Source: Actinacidiphila glaucinigra | GTDB taxonomy: Bacteria; Actinomycetota; Actinomycetes; Streptomycetales; Streptomycetaceae | Reading direction: 5' to 3' | Assembly: GCF_900188405.1 (NCBI RefSeq) | Contig: NZ_FZOF01000001.1 | Coordinates: 744,001-808,000, forward strand | DNA length: 64,000 bases | Part shown: positions 24,991-32,749 of the stretch, one piece after another | How the letters are laid out: every line of letters begins with the position of its first letter | How positions within the stretch are numbered: position 1 is the first letter of the stretch | Translations under genes and position numbers: made by a program | Notes under the pieces: model-generated | The model's database searches: none | Told to the model about the DNA's origin: nothing | Seen by the model: only the letters and a program-made list of their open reading frames with translations

Positions 24991-26321
24991 GAGCACCGAA
25001 GGGTCGCGGAGCGCGCCTCGCCGCCGCCGTCGCGGCCGTCTCCGCACTGGCGCTGACCGCGTCCGCCTGCGGCACGGACGGCAAGGGCAGCTCGGGCAGC
25101 GAGGGCAGCGGCAAGGGCACCGTCACCTTCTGGGACAACAACGGCGGTGTCCGCACCGAGGTGTGGAAGGAGATCATCTCCCGCTTCGAGAAGAAGAACC
25201 CGGACATCAAGGTGAAGTACGTCGGGGTCGCCGCAGCCGACGTGCAGTCCAAGTACGACACCGCCATCGCGGGCGGCAAGGGCCTGCCCGACGTGGGCGG
25301 CGTGGGCACCGCGATGCTCGCGAGCCTGGTCGCGCAGGACGCCCTGGACCCGGTGACCGACCGCATCGAGGACAGCTCCCTGAAGGGCGGGTTCGACCCC
25401 GACCTGGTCGAGAGCGTGCAGGTGGCGGGCGGCGGCGACGAGCTGTTCTCGGTGCCGACCTCCGCGAACATGGGCGTCCTGTGGTACCGCACCGACCTCT
25501 TCGAGGCCGCCGGGGTGCCCGCGCCCACCACCTGGGACGCCTTCTTCACGGCGACGGAGAAGCTGACCGACCGGAAGAACAACGAGTTCGGCTTCACCTT
25601 CCGCGGCGGCGCCGGCTCGATCGCCCAGGCCCTGGACATGATGTACGGGCAGTCCGGCATCGACAGCTTCTGGAACGGCGACTCGACCACCGTCAACGAC
25701 CCGAAGAACGTGGCGGCGCTGGAGAAGTACGTCGCGCTGTACAAGAAGACCACGCCGGAAGCCGACCTCAACAACGACTTCACCAAGATGGTCGCCGAGT
25801 TCGACAACGGCAGGATCGGCATCCTCCAGCACAACCTGGGCTCCTTCCAGAACCACCTGGACGCCCTCGGCCAGGACAAGTTCGCGGGCGTGGCCATGCC
25901 GGTCGACGCGGCGGGGGTGCGTACGACGGTCTCCAACCCGGTGGACGGGCTCGGCCTGTTCAAGAGCTCCGGGAACAAGGAGGCGGCCTGGAAGTTCATC
26001 GAGTTCGCCGCCTCGGCGGAGGCGAACAGCCTGTGGAACGAGTCGGCCGGGGCCATCCCGTCCAACACCCAGGCGCAGGACGACGACTGGATCGCCTCGG
26101 CGGGGGCCACCAAGATCGCCATCGACGCGCTCACCGACTCCAGGACCAGGATCGTCCAGCTGCCGTACTACCTGCCGGACTGGAACACCCTCAGCAAGGC
26201 CGACAGCGAACCGGAGTTCCAGAAGGTCGTCCTCGGCCGGCTGAGCGCCAAGGACTTCCTGGACGCCTTCGCCGGGAAGCTCAACGCCGCGCAGGCGGAC
26301 TGGAAGAAGCACAACTCCTGA
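24987..26321 (+). CDS. sugar ABC transporter substrate-binding lipoprotein
   Basis: A 444-residue family 1 solute-binding protein. A signal peptide ends in a lipobox (LTASAC, Cys at residue 28), and the mature part begins with a Gly/Ser-rich linker and GTVTFWDNNGGVRTEVWKEI. Other family segments are GVLWYRTDLFEAAGVPAPTTWD and GLFKSSGNKEAAWKFIEFAAS. It is the extracellular receptor for the permeases at 19434 and 20357. The start ATG overlaps the GH43 stop. Confidence 0.9.
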   Translation: MRAPKGRGARLAAAVAAVSALALTASACGTDGKGSSGSEGSGKGTVTFWDNNGGVRTEVWKEIISRFEKKNPDIKVKYVGVAAADVQSKYDTAIAGGKGLPDVGGVGTAMLASLVAQDALDPVTDRIEDSSLKGGFDPDLVESVQVAGGGDELFSVPTSANMGVLWYRTDLFEAAGVPAPTTWDAFFTATEKLTDRKNNEFGFTFRGGAGSIAQALDMMYGQSGIDSFWNGDSTTVNDPKNVAALEKYVALYKKTTPEADLNNDFTKMVAEFDNGRIGILQHNLGSFQNHLDALGQDKFAGVAMPVDAAGVRTTVSNPVDGLGLFKSSGNKEAAWKFIEFAASAEANSLWNESAGAIPSNTQAQDDDWIASAGATKIAIDALTDSRTRIVQLPYYLPDWNTLSKADSEPEFQKVVLGRLSAKDFLDAFAGKLNAAQADWKKHNS

Positions 26322-26337
26322 TCCACGCGCCAGGGAA

Positions 26338-26388
26338 GGGGGCGGCCGGCGGCGCCCACGCCGTGCGGTGCGCCGCCGGCCGTCCCCT
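26338..26388 (+). terminator. hairpin after the binding-protein gene
   Basis: A GC-rich stem with left arm GGCGGCCGGCGGCGC and right arm GCGCCGCCGGCCGTCC begins about 17 bases after the stop codon. It may end the transcript or limit read-through to the pectate lyase gene. Confidence 0.55.
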
Positions 26389-26435
26389 CCACCCCCCGTT
26401 CCCCATCCCTCCCGACCTCCTCGCAAGGAGCCGCA

Positions 26436-27764
26436 ATGCGCAGAACTGTGTGTCATGCACGCGCCATGCTTGCCCTGCTGGGCTGCTCGACGCTGACCCT
26501 CGCCCTCACCGCACCCGCCGCGGCCCAGGCCGTCCCGCACGGGGCCGCCCTCGGCCGTGCGGTGCTGCCCGCCGGGGACGGCTGGGCCTCGGCCGGCGGC
26601 GGCACCCGGGGCGGCTCGGCCGCCGACGCCGCCCACGTCTTCACCGTGCGCAACCGCGCCGAACTGGTCGCCGCCCTCGGCAACGGCGACGGCACCCCCC
26701 GGATCGTCCAGGTCAAGGGCGTCATCGACGCCAACACCGCCGACGACGGCACCCCCCTGGACTGCGCCGACTACGCCACCGGCGGCTACACGCTCGACGG
26801 CTACCTCGCCGCCTACGACCCCGCGGTGTGGGGCACCGACCGCGAGCCGTCCGGCCCGCTCGAGGACGCCCGCGCGGCCTCGCAGAAGGTCCAGGCGGAA
26901 CGCGTCCAGGTGCGGGTCGGCTCCCGCACCACCATCGTCGGCCTCGGCCGCGGCGCCACCCTCCGCGGCGCCGACCTGATGGTCCAGGACGCGGACGACG
27001 TCATCATCCGGAACCTGTCCTTCGAGAACGCCGCGGACTGCTTCCCCGCCTGGGACCCCACCGACGGCGACACCGGCAACTGGAACTCCGAGTACGACAA
27101 CCTCAGCGTCGTCGACTCCACGCACGTGTGGGTGGACCACAACACCTTCTCCGACGGCGACGAGCCCGACAGCGCCCTGCCCGAGTACTTCGGCCGCGTC
27201 TTCCAGAAGCACGACGGCCTCTTCGACGTCATCAAGGGCTCCGACCTCGTCACCGCCTCGTGGAACGTCTTCCGGGACCACGGCAAGACCTCGCTCATCG
27301 GCAACAGCGACAGCGCCGCCGCCACCGACGCGGGCAGACTGCGCGTCACCCTCCACCACAACCTCTACCGGAACGTCACCGAGCGCGCCCCACGCGTCCG
27401 CTTCGGCCAGGTCGACGTCTACAACAACCACTACGTGGTGACCCCGGACTCCGGTTACGCCTACGGCTACAGCCTCGGTGTCGGCGTCCAGTCGCAGCTG
27501 GTGGCGGAGGCCAACGCCTTCACCCTGCCCGCGGGCGTCGACCGCGCCACCGTCATCAAGAAGTGGAAGGGCACCGCCCTCACCGAGGCGGGCAACCTCG
27601 TCAACGGCCGCCCCGTCGACCTGCTGGCCGTCCACAACGCGGGTGTCCCCGGGGAGCAGCTGGGCGACGACGCGGGATGGACCCCGGCCCTGCGCACCCG
27701 GGTCGACCGGGCCGCCGCCGTACCGCACGTCGTCGACCGCCGGGCGGGCAGCGGAAGGCTCTGA
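26436..27764 (+). CDS. secreted pectate lyase, polysaccharide lyase family 1
   Basis: Cuts polygalacturonate by beta-elimination outside the cell. The 442-residue product has a Sec-type signal peptide ending near AAAQA (residue about 32). The parallel beta-helix shows the PL1 marks: HVWVDHNTFSDG (the vWiDH region), then RVTLHHNLYRNVTERAPRVRFG, whose Arg is the catalytic residue, and YNNHYV. The calcium-binding Asp residues are probably in the DHNTFSDGDEPDS stretch. It closes the GntR-headed gene group and supplies galacturonides, which fits the uronate genes at 11.5-13.5 kb. Confidence 0.9.
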   Translation: MRRTVCHARAMLALLGCSTLTLALTAPAAAQAVPHGAALGRAVLPAGDGWASAGGGTRGGSAADAAHVFTVRNRAELVAALGNGDGTPRIVQVKGVIDANTADDGTPLDCADYATGGYTLDGYLAAYDPAVWGTDREPSGPLEDARAASQKVQAERVQVRVGSRTTIVGLGRGATLRGADLMVQDADDVIIRNLSFENAADCFPAWDPTDGDTGNWNSEYDNLSVVDSTHVWVDHNTFSDGDEPDSALPEYFGRVFQKHDGLFDVIKGSDLVTASWNVFRDHGKTSLIGNSDSAAATDAGRLRVTLHHNLYRNVTERAPRVRFGQVDVYNNHYVVTPDSGYAYGYSLGVGVQSQLVAEANAFTLPAGVDRATVIKKWKGTALTEAGNLVNGRPVDLLAVHNAGVPGEQLGDDAGWTPALRTRVDRAAAVPHVVDRRAGSGRL

Positions 27765-27823
27765 CCGGCCGCCGCCCCGCCCCCGCGGCACCCCGTCGGC
27801 CGACCGTCCCCGGCCGGCGGACG

Positions 27824-28258
27824 TCAGATCGCCGCGGCGCCCTCGGGGACCGCGCCGCGGGGCTTGCGCCCCTCGTACCAGAGGGCCGCGCCCGTCAGCA
27901 GCGCGCCCACGCCCTCCCACACACCGACCCCGAGGAAGCCGGACGGCGCCCGGCCGATCACCACGGCGGTGGTGAAGACGGTGAAGGTCAGCAGCCGGAA
28001 CGGGACCGTCCAGCGGAAGAAGGCGCGCCAGTCGGCGAGGGCCGCCAGGACGTAGTAGACGCCCATGTTGAGCGCCGCCATCGAGGAAGCCGTGAGGAAG
28101 ACCAAGGTGTGGTCGCCCGCCGCGCGGTGCTCCGGCCGGTGGAAGCCGAGCAGGGACAGCTGTACGGCCGGCGAGACGATCCCGACGATGCCGAGCGCGG
28201 CGGCGAGCAGACCGAAGACGGCCATGGTCCAGCCGGAAAGGGAGCGGGGGAGACGCAC
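27824..28258 (-). CDS. small integral membrane protein of unknown function
   Basis: A 144-residue protein with about four hydrophobic segments (MAVFGLLAAALGIVGIV, TLVFLTASSMAALNMGVYY, LLTFTVFTTAVVIG, VWEGVGALLTGAALWY) and a short basic tail. I do not recognise the family. GTG start at 28258 after GGAGGACC. It lies between the pectate lyase and the LacI operon and shows no evident tie to either. Confidence 0.75.
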   Translation of the reverse strand: MRLPRSLSGWTMAVFGLLAAALGIVGIVSPAVQLSLLGFHRPEHRAAGDHTLVFLTASSMAALNMGVYYVLAALADWRAFFRWTVPFRLLTFTVFTTAVVIGRAPSGFLGVGVWEGVGALLTGAALWYEGRKPRGAVPEGAAAI

Positions 28259-28320
28259 CGGTCCTCCAAGTTTGGGGGCGACGGCTTCGGCGCCCCAACT
28301 CCCATGATCCTAGGGGATGT

Positions 28321-29343
28321 TCAGGCCGACTCCCGCCGCACCAGCTCCGTCGGGAGGATCACCCCGGCGGGCTCGTCACCGGCGATCCGGGCGAGCAGCA
28401 GCCGCACCATCTCGGCGCTGATCCGGTCCCACGGCTGGCGGATCGTGGTCAGCGGCGGCAGCGTGGCCAGCGCCGCGGGGGAGTCGTCGAAGCCGCCGAC
28501 CGCGACGTCCTCCGGCACCCGCCGCCCGGCCCGTTCCAGCGCCGCCAGCGCGCCCTGCGCCATCAGGTCGGACGCGACGAAGACCGCGTCCAGGCCCGGG
28601 GCCCGCTCCAGCAGCGCGGTCATCGCGGCCTCGCCGCTGGACCGGCTGTAGTCACCCTCGGCGACCAGCGACTCGTCGGCGGGCAGCCCCGAGGCCGCCA
28701 GCTCCTCCCGGTAGCCCGCCAGCCGCTGGACACCGCCGGGGGTGTCCAGCGGCCCGGTGATCATGGCGACCCTGCGCCGCCCGGTGGCCACCAGGTGCCG
28801 CACCATCCGGTGCGCGCCGCCGCGCTCGTCGGCCGCCACATACGCGACCCGGCCGCCCTGCCCCAGCGGCTCCCCGCACGCGACGACCGGGACCCCGGCC
28901 TCCTCCAGCCGCTCGGCGACCGGGTTCCCCGAGTGGCTGGAGACCAGCAGCACGCCGTCGACGTGCCCGGCGGTGATGTAGCGGGTTATCCGCCGCCGCT
29001 CGGACTCGTCGCCGGCGATCATCAGCAGCAGCGGTATGTCGTGCGCGGCCAGCGCCTGGGTGCAGCCGCTGAGCAGTACGTTGAAGTTCGGGTCCTCGAA
29101 GAAGCGCTCCTGCGGCTCGGTGAGCAGGAAGCCCACCGAGTCCGACCGGCCGGTGATCAGGCTGCGGGCGTGCCGGTTCACCACGTAGCCGGTGCGGCGG
29201 ATGGCGGCGTTGACCGCCTCCAGCGCGGCCGGGCTCACGTTGTGCCCGCCGTTGAGGACGCGCGACACCGTGCCCCGTGACACGCCCGCCTCGCGGGCCA
29301 CGTCGTGGATCGTCGGGGGACGGCGTCGTTCTGTGCGGCTCAT
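28321..29343 (-). CDS. LacI-family transcriptional regulator
   Basis: A 340-residue repressor. The helix-turn-helix is at residues 10-30 (TIHDVAREAGVSRGTVSRVL) with the hinge helix following; the C-terminal part is the periplasmic-binding-like sensor domain (DSVGFLLTEPQ, DGVLLVSSHS, DAVFVASDLMAQGAL, VAVGGFDDSP). It is the last gene of a binding protein-permease-permease-regulator operon and probably represses it through the palindrome at 32626-32641. ATG at 29343 after GGAAG. Confidence 0.9.
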   Translation of the reverse strand: MSRTERRRPPTIHDVAREAGVSRGTVSRVLNGGHNVSPAALEAVNAAIRRTGYVVNRHARSLITGRSDSVGFLLTEPQERFFEDPNFNVLLSGCTQALAAHDIPLLLMIAGDESERRRITRYITAGHVDGVLLVSSHSGNPVAERLEEAGVPVVACGEPLGQGGRVAYVAADERGGAHRMVRHLVATGRRRVAMITGPLDTPGGVQRLAGYREELAASGLPADESLVAEGDYSRSSGEAAMTALLERAPGLDAVFVASDLMAQGALAALERAGRRVPEDVAVGGFDDSPAALATLPPLTTIRQPWDRISAEMVRLLLARIAGDEPAGVILPTELVRRESA

Positions 29344-29366
29344 ACCGTTCTTCCTTCGGGGGCTCC

Positions 29367-30272
29367 TCAGGACTTTACGGCCCCGGAGAGCAGGTCCAGG
29401 CTCCAGAACCTCTGGATGACCAGGAACAGCGCGATCAGCGGCATTATCGCCAGCATCGCTCCGGTGATCACCAGCGTGTAGAGGGCGGGCGCCGAGGCGC
29501 CCTGCTGGAGCAGGGTGAACAGGCCGAGCGTCACCGGGAACTTCTCGTCGTCGCCGAGCATGATGAACGGCAGCAGGAAATTGTTCCAGATCGCCACGAA
29601 CTGGAAGAGGAAGACCGTCACCAGCCCCGGCAGCATCACCGGCAGCGCGACCGTGCGGAAGATCCGCCACTCCCGCGCCCCGTCCACCCGGGCCGCCTCC
29701 ACCACCTCGTCCGGCACGGCGGCGGCGGCGTAGATCCGCGCCAGGTAGATCCCGTACGGCGCCAGCACGCTCGGCAGCAGCACCGACAGGTAGCTGTCGG
29801 CCAGACCCGCCTTGGCCATCAGCAGGTACTGCGGGATCGCCAGGATGACGGGCGGCATCAGCACCCCCGTCAGCAGGACGTTGAAGATCGCCTCCCGGCC
29901 GCGGAAGCGGTACTTCGCCAGCGCGTAGCCGCTGATCGCGGACACCGCCGTCGACAGCAGCGCCCCGAAGCCCGCGTAGAACAGGGAGTTGAGCATCCAC
30001 CGCCAGTAGACGCCGTCGCGGTACGCGGACAGCGCCGAGAGGTTGTCCGCCAGACCCGTGCCGGGCAGGAAGGTGAACGTCGAGAAGAGCTCGCGGCTGC
30101 TCTTCGTCGACGCCACCAGCACCCACGCCACCGGGAGCAGGCAGTACGCGGCGCCGAGCAGCAGGACGGCGGTCGGGACCAGGCCGGCACGGCGGCGGCG
30201 CCGCGGCGCGGAGGCGCGGACCGCCGCGGTGGCGCCGGGCCGCCGGTCGAGGGGGGTTGCGGTGACGCTCAT
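29367..30272 (-). CDS. carbohydrate ABC transporter permease, MalG-like
   Basis: A 301-residue six-segment permease: an Arg-rich N-terminus, LVPTAVLLLGAAYCLLPVAW, and the EAA loop EAARVDGAREWRIFRTVALP. The start overlaps the stop of the other permease by ATGA. It belongs to the second sugar importer of the window; again no ATPase is encoded nearby. Confidence 0.9.
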   Translation of the reverse strand: MSVTATPLDRRPGATAAVRASAPRRRRRAGLVPTAVLLLGAAYCLLPVAWVLVASTKSSRELFSTFTFLPGTGLADNLSALSAYRDGVYWRWMLNSLFYAGFGALLSTAVSAISGYALAKYRFRGREAIFNVLLTGVLMPPVILAIPQYLLMAKAGLADSYLSVLLPSVLAPYGIYLARIYAAAAVPDEVVEAARVDGAREWRIFRTVALPVMLPGLVTVFLFQFVAIWNNFLLPFIMLGDDEKFPVTLGLFTLLQQGASAPALYTLVITGAMLAIMPLIALFLVIQRFWSLDLLSGAVKS

Positions 30273-31195
30273 CAGGAGGCTTCCTGCCGGGTACGGGAGT
30301 TGGCCGCCCGCAGGAAGCCGAAGGACAGCACGAGGGTGACGACGGCGATGACCACGGACGTCGCCGCCGCCGAGTGGAGGTCGCCCCGGACGAAGGCGTC
30401 CTGGTAGACCTTCATCAGCGGACTCCAGGTCGTGGAGATCGAGTTGGTCATCCCCTTGAGGGTCATCGGCTCACCGAAGACCTGGAAGGTGGCGATCATC
30501 GAGAAGAAGAAGGTCAGCACGAGCGCCGGCGCCACCGTGGGGATCTTGACCCGCAGCGCGATCTGCAGCTCCGAGCAGCCGTCGATCCGCGCGGCCTCGT
30601 AGATCTCGGCGGGCACCGCCCGCAGCGAGGTGTAGATCACGATCATGTTGAAGCCGGTGCCGCCCCACACGGCGACGTTCGCCAGCGCGCCGAACAGCGC
30701 GCCGCCGTTCAGCAGGTCCGGCTCCGGCAGGCCCAGCGCGCCCAGCGCGTAGTGGACCGGGCTGAGCGAGGGCAGGTAGAGGAAGCCCCACAGCAGCGCC
30801 GCGACCACCCCGGGTACGGCGTACGGAAGGAAGATCGCCAGGCGCGAGAAGCCGCGCAGGCGGGTCCGCCGGGCGTCCAGCATCAGGGCGAACAGCAGGG
30901 CGAGGCCCAGCATCACCGGCACCACGATCGCGCCGTAGCCGAGGATGCGGGCGGCGCCGTGCAGGAGCTCGGTGTCGGACAGGACGGAGGCGTAGTTGGA
31001 CAGCCCCGCCCAGGTCTCGCCGCGGGCGCCCCGGCCCAGGCCCAGCCCCTTGACCTCGATCTTGCGGAAGCTCAGGTAGAGGGCGTAGCCGATGGGGAGC
31101 GCGAAGGTCGCGGCGAACAGGACGACGGCGGGGACGAGGAATCCGTAGGGGGCGAGGCGTCGGGTGCGCCGGGCGGCGGTCGGCGAGGGCGGCAT
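30272..31195 (-). CDS. carbohydrate ABC transporter permease, MalF-like
   Basis: A 307-residue membrane permease. It begins MPPSPTAARRTRRLAPYGFL, then a long first hydrophobic segment; the ATPase-docking loop is EAARIDGCSELQIALRVKIP. I use the ATG at 31195, since the open frame upstream runs through the intercistronic hairpin. It pairs with the permease at 29367 and the binding protein at 31276. Confidence 0.88.
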   Translation of the reverse strand: MPPSPTAARRTRRLAPYGFLVPAVVLFAATFALPIGYALYLSFRKIEVKGLGLGRGARGETWAGLSNYASVLSDTELLHGAARILGYGAIVVPVMLGLALLFALMLDARRTRLRGFSRLAIFLPYAVPGVVAALLWGFLYLPSLSPVHYALGALGLPEPDLLNGGALFGALANVAVWGGTGFNMIVIYTSLRAVPAEIYEAARIDGCSELQIALRVKIPTVAPALVLTFFFSMIATFQVFGEPMTLKGMTNSISTTWSPLMKVYQDAFVRGDLHSAAATSVVIAVVTLVLSFGFLRAANSRTRQEAS

Positions 31196-31231
31196 GGGCG
31201 GCTCGTTTCGGACGGGGGACGGATGGGCGGG

Positions 31232-31258
31232 GACCGGGGGCGCGTGGTGCCCCCGGTC
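31232..31258 (-). terminator. intercistronic hairpin between binding protein and permease genes
   Basis: GACCGGGGGC and its perfect complement GCCCCCGGTC enclose a 7-base loop in the 80-base gap. Such partial terminators or mRNA-stabilising stems commonly keep the binding protein more abundant than its permeases. Confidence 0.55.
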
Positions 31259-31275
31259 GACCTGGGGGTGCCGCG

Positions 31276-32592
31276 CTACTCCGCGACCGGGAAGCCCTGC
31301 TTCTTCATGTCGGCGACCGTCGTCGACTGCACCGTGCCCAGCGCCGGGCCGAAGCCCGCCTTGTCCTGCGCCGCCTTGCCGAAGGCGTCCTTGAACGCGC
31401 TGTAGGCGACGTTCACGTTCGGGCCCCACGCGCCCGGGGCGGTGGTCTTCGCGATCTCGGCGGCCTTGGTGTAGAAGTCGGGCTGGTTGGCGAAGAACTC
31501 CGGCGCCTGGGCGAGCGCGTCCCCGGTCTGGGCGGCCGTCGCCGCCGGGTAGATGCCGCCGTTCTTCACCAGGGCCGCCACGGCCTCCGGGTCGGTGTTG
31601 AGCCAGGTCGCGAACTCCACCGCCGCGTCCTTGTGCGTCGAGTCGTTGGAGACGCCGGTCGTGGAGCCGCCCCAGCTGCCCGTGACCTGGTCACCCGCGG
31701 TCCACTGCGGAAGCGGGGCCATGGCCCACTTGCCCTTGGTGTCGGGGGCCGCGGTCGTCAGCACGCCCGGCGCCCACACGGCGCTGACCCAGGCGATCTG
31801 GGTGCCGGTGTTGAGCGCCTTGTTCCACGCGGGGGTGTACATCGGCTGGTTGTCGATGGCGCCCTCCTCGACCAGGCCGCCCCAGAAGTCGGCGACCTTG
31901 GTGGAGGCGGCGTCGTCGATCGCGACGTTCCACTTGTCCCCGCCGGTCGTCCACCACTTCGCGCCCGCCTGCTGGGACAGGCCCGCGAACAGGCCGGGGT
32001 CGGTGGCGGAGAAGGTGGTCAGCGCCTTCTTCGGGTCCTTCTTCTTCAGGGCCCGGGCGGTGGCGGCGAACTCGTCCCACGTCGTGGGCACGCTCAGGCC
32101 GTACTTCGTGAACAGGTCCTGGCGGTAGTAGAACATCAGCGGCCCGGTGTCCTGCGGGATCGCGTACACCGCGTCGGAGCCGAGGGTCACCTGCTGCCAC
32201 ACGCCCTCGGCGAAGTCCTTCTTCGTGTCGCCCGCCTGCCCGGATATGTCGGCCAGGACGTCGTTGCTCACCAGGGTGGGGAGGGCCTGGAACTCGGCCT
32301 GCACCAGGTCGGGCGCCTTGTGCGCCTTCGACGCCGTGATGATCTTGGTGACGAGGTCGTCGCCGGACGCCTGCTTCTTCACCGTGACCGTGATGCCGGC
32401 CTCCTTGCCGGGGCCGGCGTTCCAGATCGCCGCGACCTTGTCCAGGCCGGGAGCCCAGGCCCAGTAGGTGAGGCTGACCGGGCCGGACTCCGCCTTGTCT
32501 CCGTCTCCGCCGTCGTCCGACGAACCGCAGCCGGCCAGCAGCGTGGTGGAGAGCGCGGCCGCTGCGAATGCGGCGACGAGGCGCTTGTTCAT
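31276..32592 (-). CDS. sugar ABC transporter substrate-binding lipoprotein
   Basis: A 438-residue solute-binding protein. The signal peptide ends with the lipobox LLAGC (Cys at residue 22), followed by an acidic linker and VSLTYWAWAPGLDKVAAIWN. Family segments include MFYYRQDLFTKYGLSVPTTWDE and WGGSTTGVSNDSTHKDAAVEF. ATG at 32592 follows GGGGAGGAAC. It is the receptor of the second importer; placed opposite a GH42 beta-galactosidase, the ligand is likely a galactoside or arabinogalactan fragment. Confidence 0.9.
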   Translation of the reverse strand: MNKRLVAAFAAAALSTTLLAGCGSSDDGGDGDKAESGPVSLTYWAWAPGLDKVAAIWNAGPGKEAGITVTVKKQASGDDLVTKIITASKAHKAPDLVQAEFQALPTLVSNDVLADISGQAGDTKKDFAEGVWQQVTLGSDAVYAIPQDTGPLMFYYRQDLFTKYGLSVPTTWDEFAATARALKKKDPKKALTTFSATDPGLFAGLSQQAGAKWWTTGGDKWNVAIDDAASTKVADFWGGLVEEGAIDNQPMYTPAWNKALNTGTQIAWVSAVWAPGVLTTAAPDTKGKWAMAPLPQWTAGDQVTGSWGGSTTGVSNDSTHKDAAVEFATWLNTDPEAVAALVKNGGIYPAATAAQTGDALAQAPEFFANQPDFYTKAAEIAKTTAPGAWGPNVNVAYSAFKDAFGKAAQDKAGFGPALGTVQSTTVADMKKQGFPVAE

Positions 32593-32625
32593 GGGTTCCT
32601 CCCCTGACGAGGGTGCGCGGGGGCG

Positions 32626-32641
32626 CTGTGAGCGTTCACAG
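32626..32641. promoter_or_regulatory. LacI-type operator in the divergent promoter region
   Basis: CTGTGAGCGTTCACAG has perfect 6-bp arms (CTGTGA/TCACAG) around GCGT, a LacI-family operator shape. It overlaps the likely -10 of the minus-strand binding-protein promoter, the position expected for repression by the LacI gene at the end of that operon. Confidence 0.65.
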
Positions 32642-32668
32642 TAGAGAAACATCTCCGACACTTGTCAA
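32638..32668 (-). promoter_or_regulatory. promoter of the second sugar-transport operon
   Basis: On the minus strand TTGACA (32663-32668) is followed after 17-19 bases by TCTACT/TACTGT (about 32638-32645). The -10 overlaps the operator at 32626-32641. Confidence 0.5.
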
Positions 32669-32749
32669 TGCCTGTGGCCCTGCGGTTACCTTGGCCGAGC
32701 CGCCCCTCAGGAGGCTGTGCACGTTCCCAGAGTTGACCCAGGAGATCCC

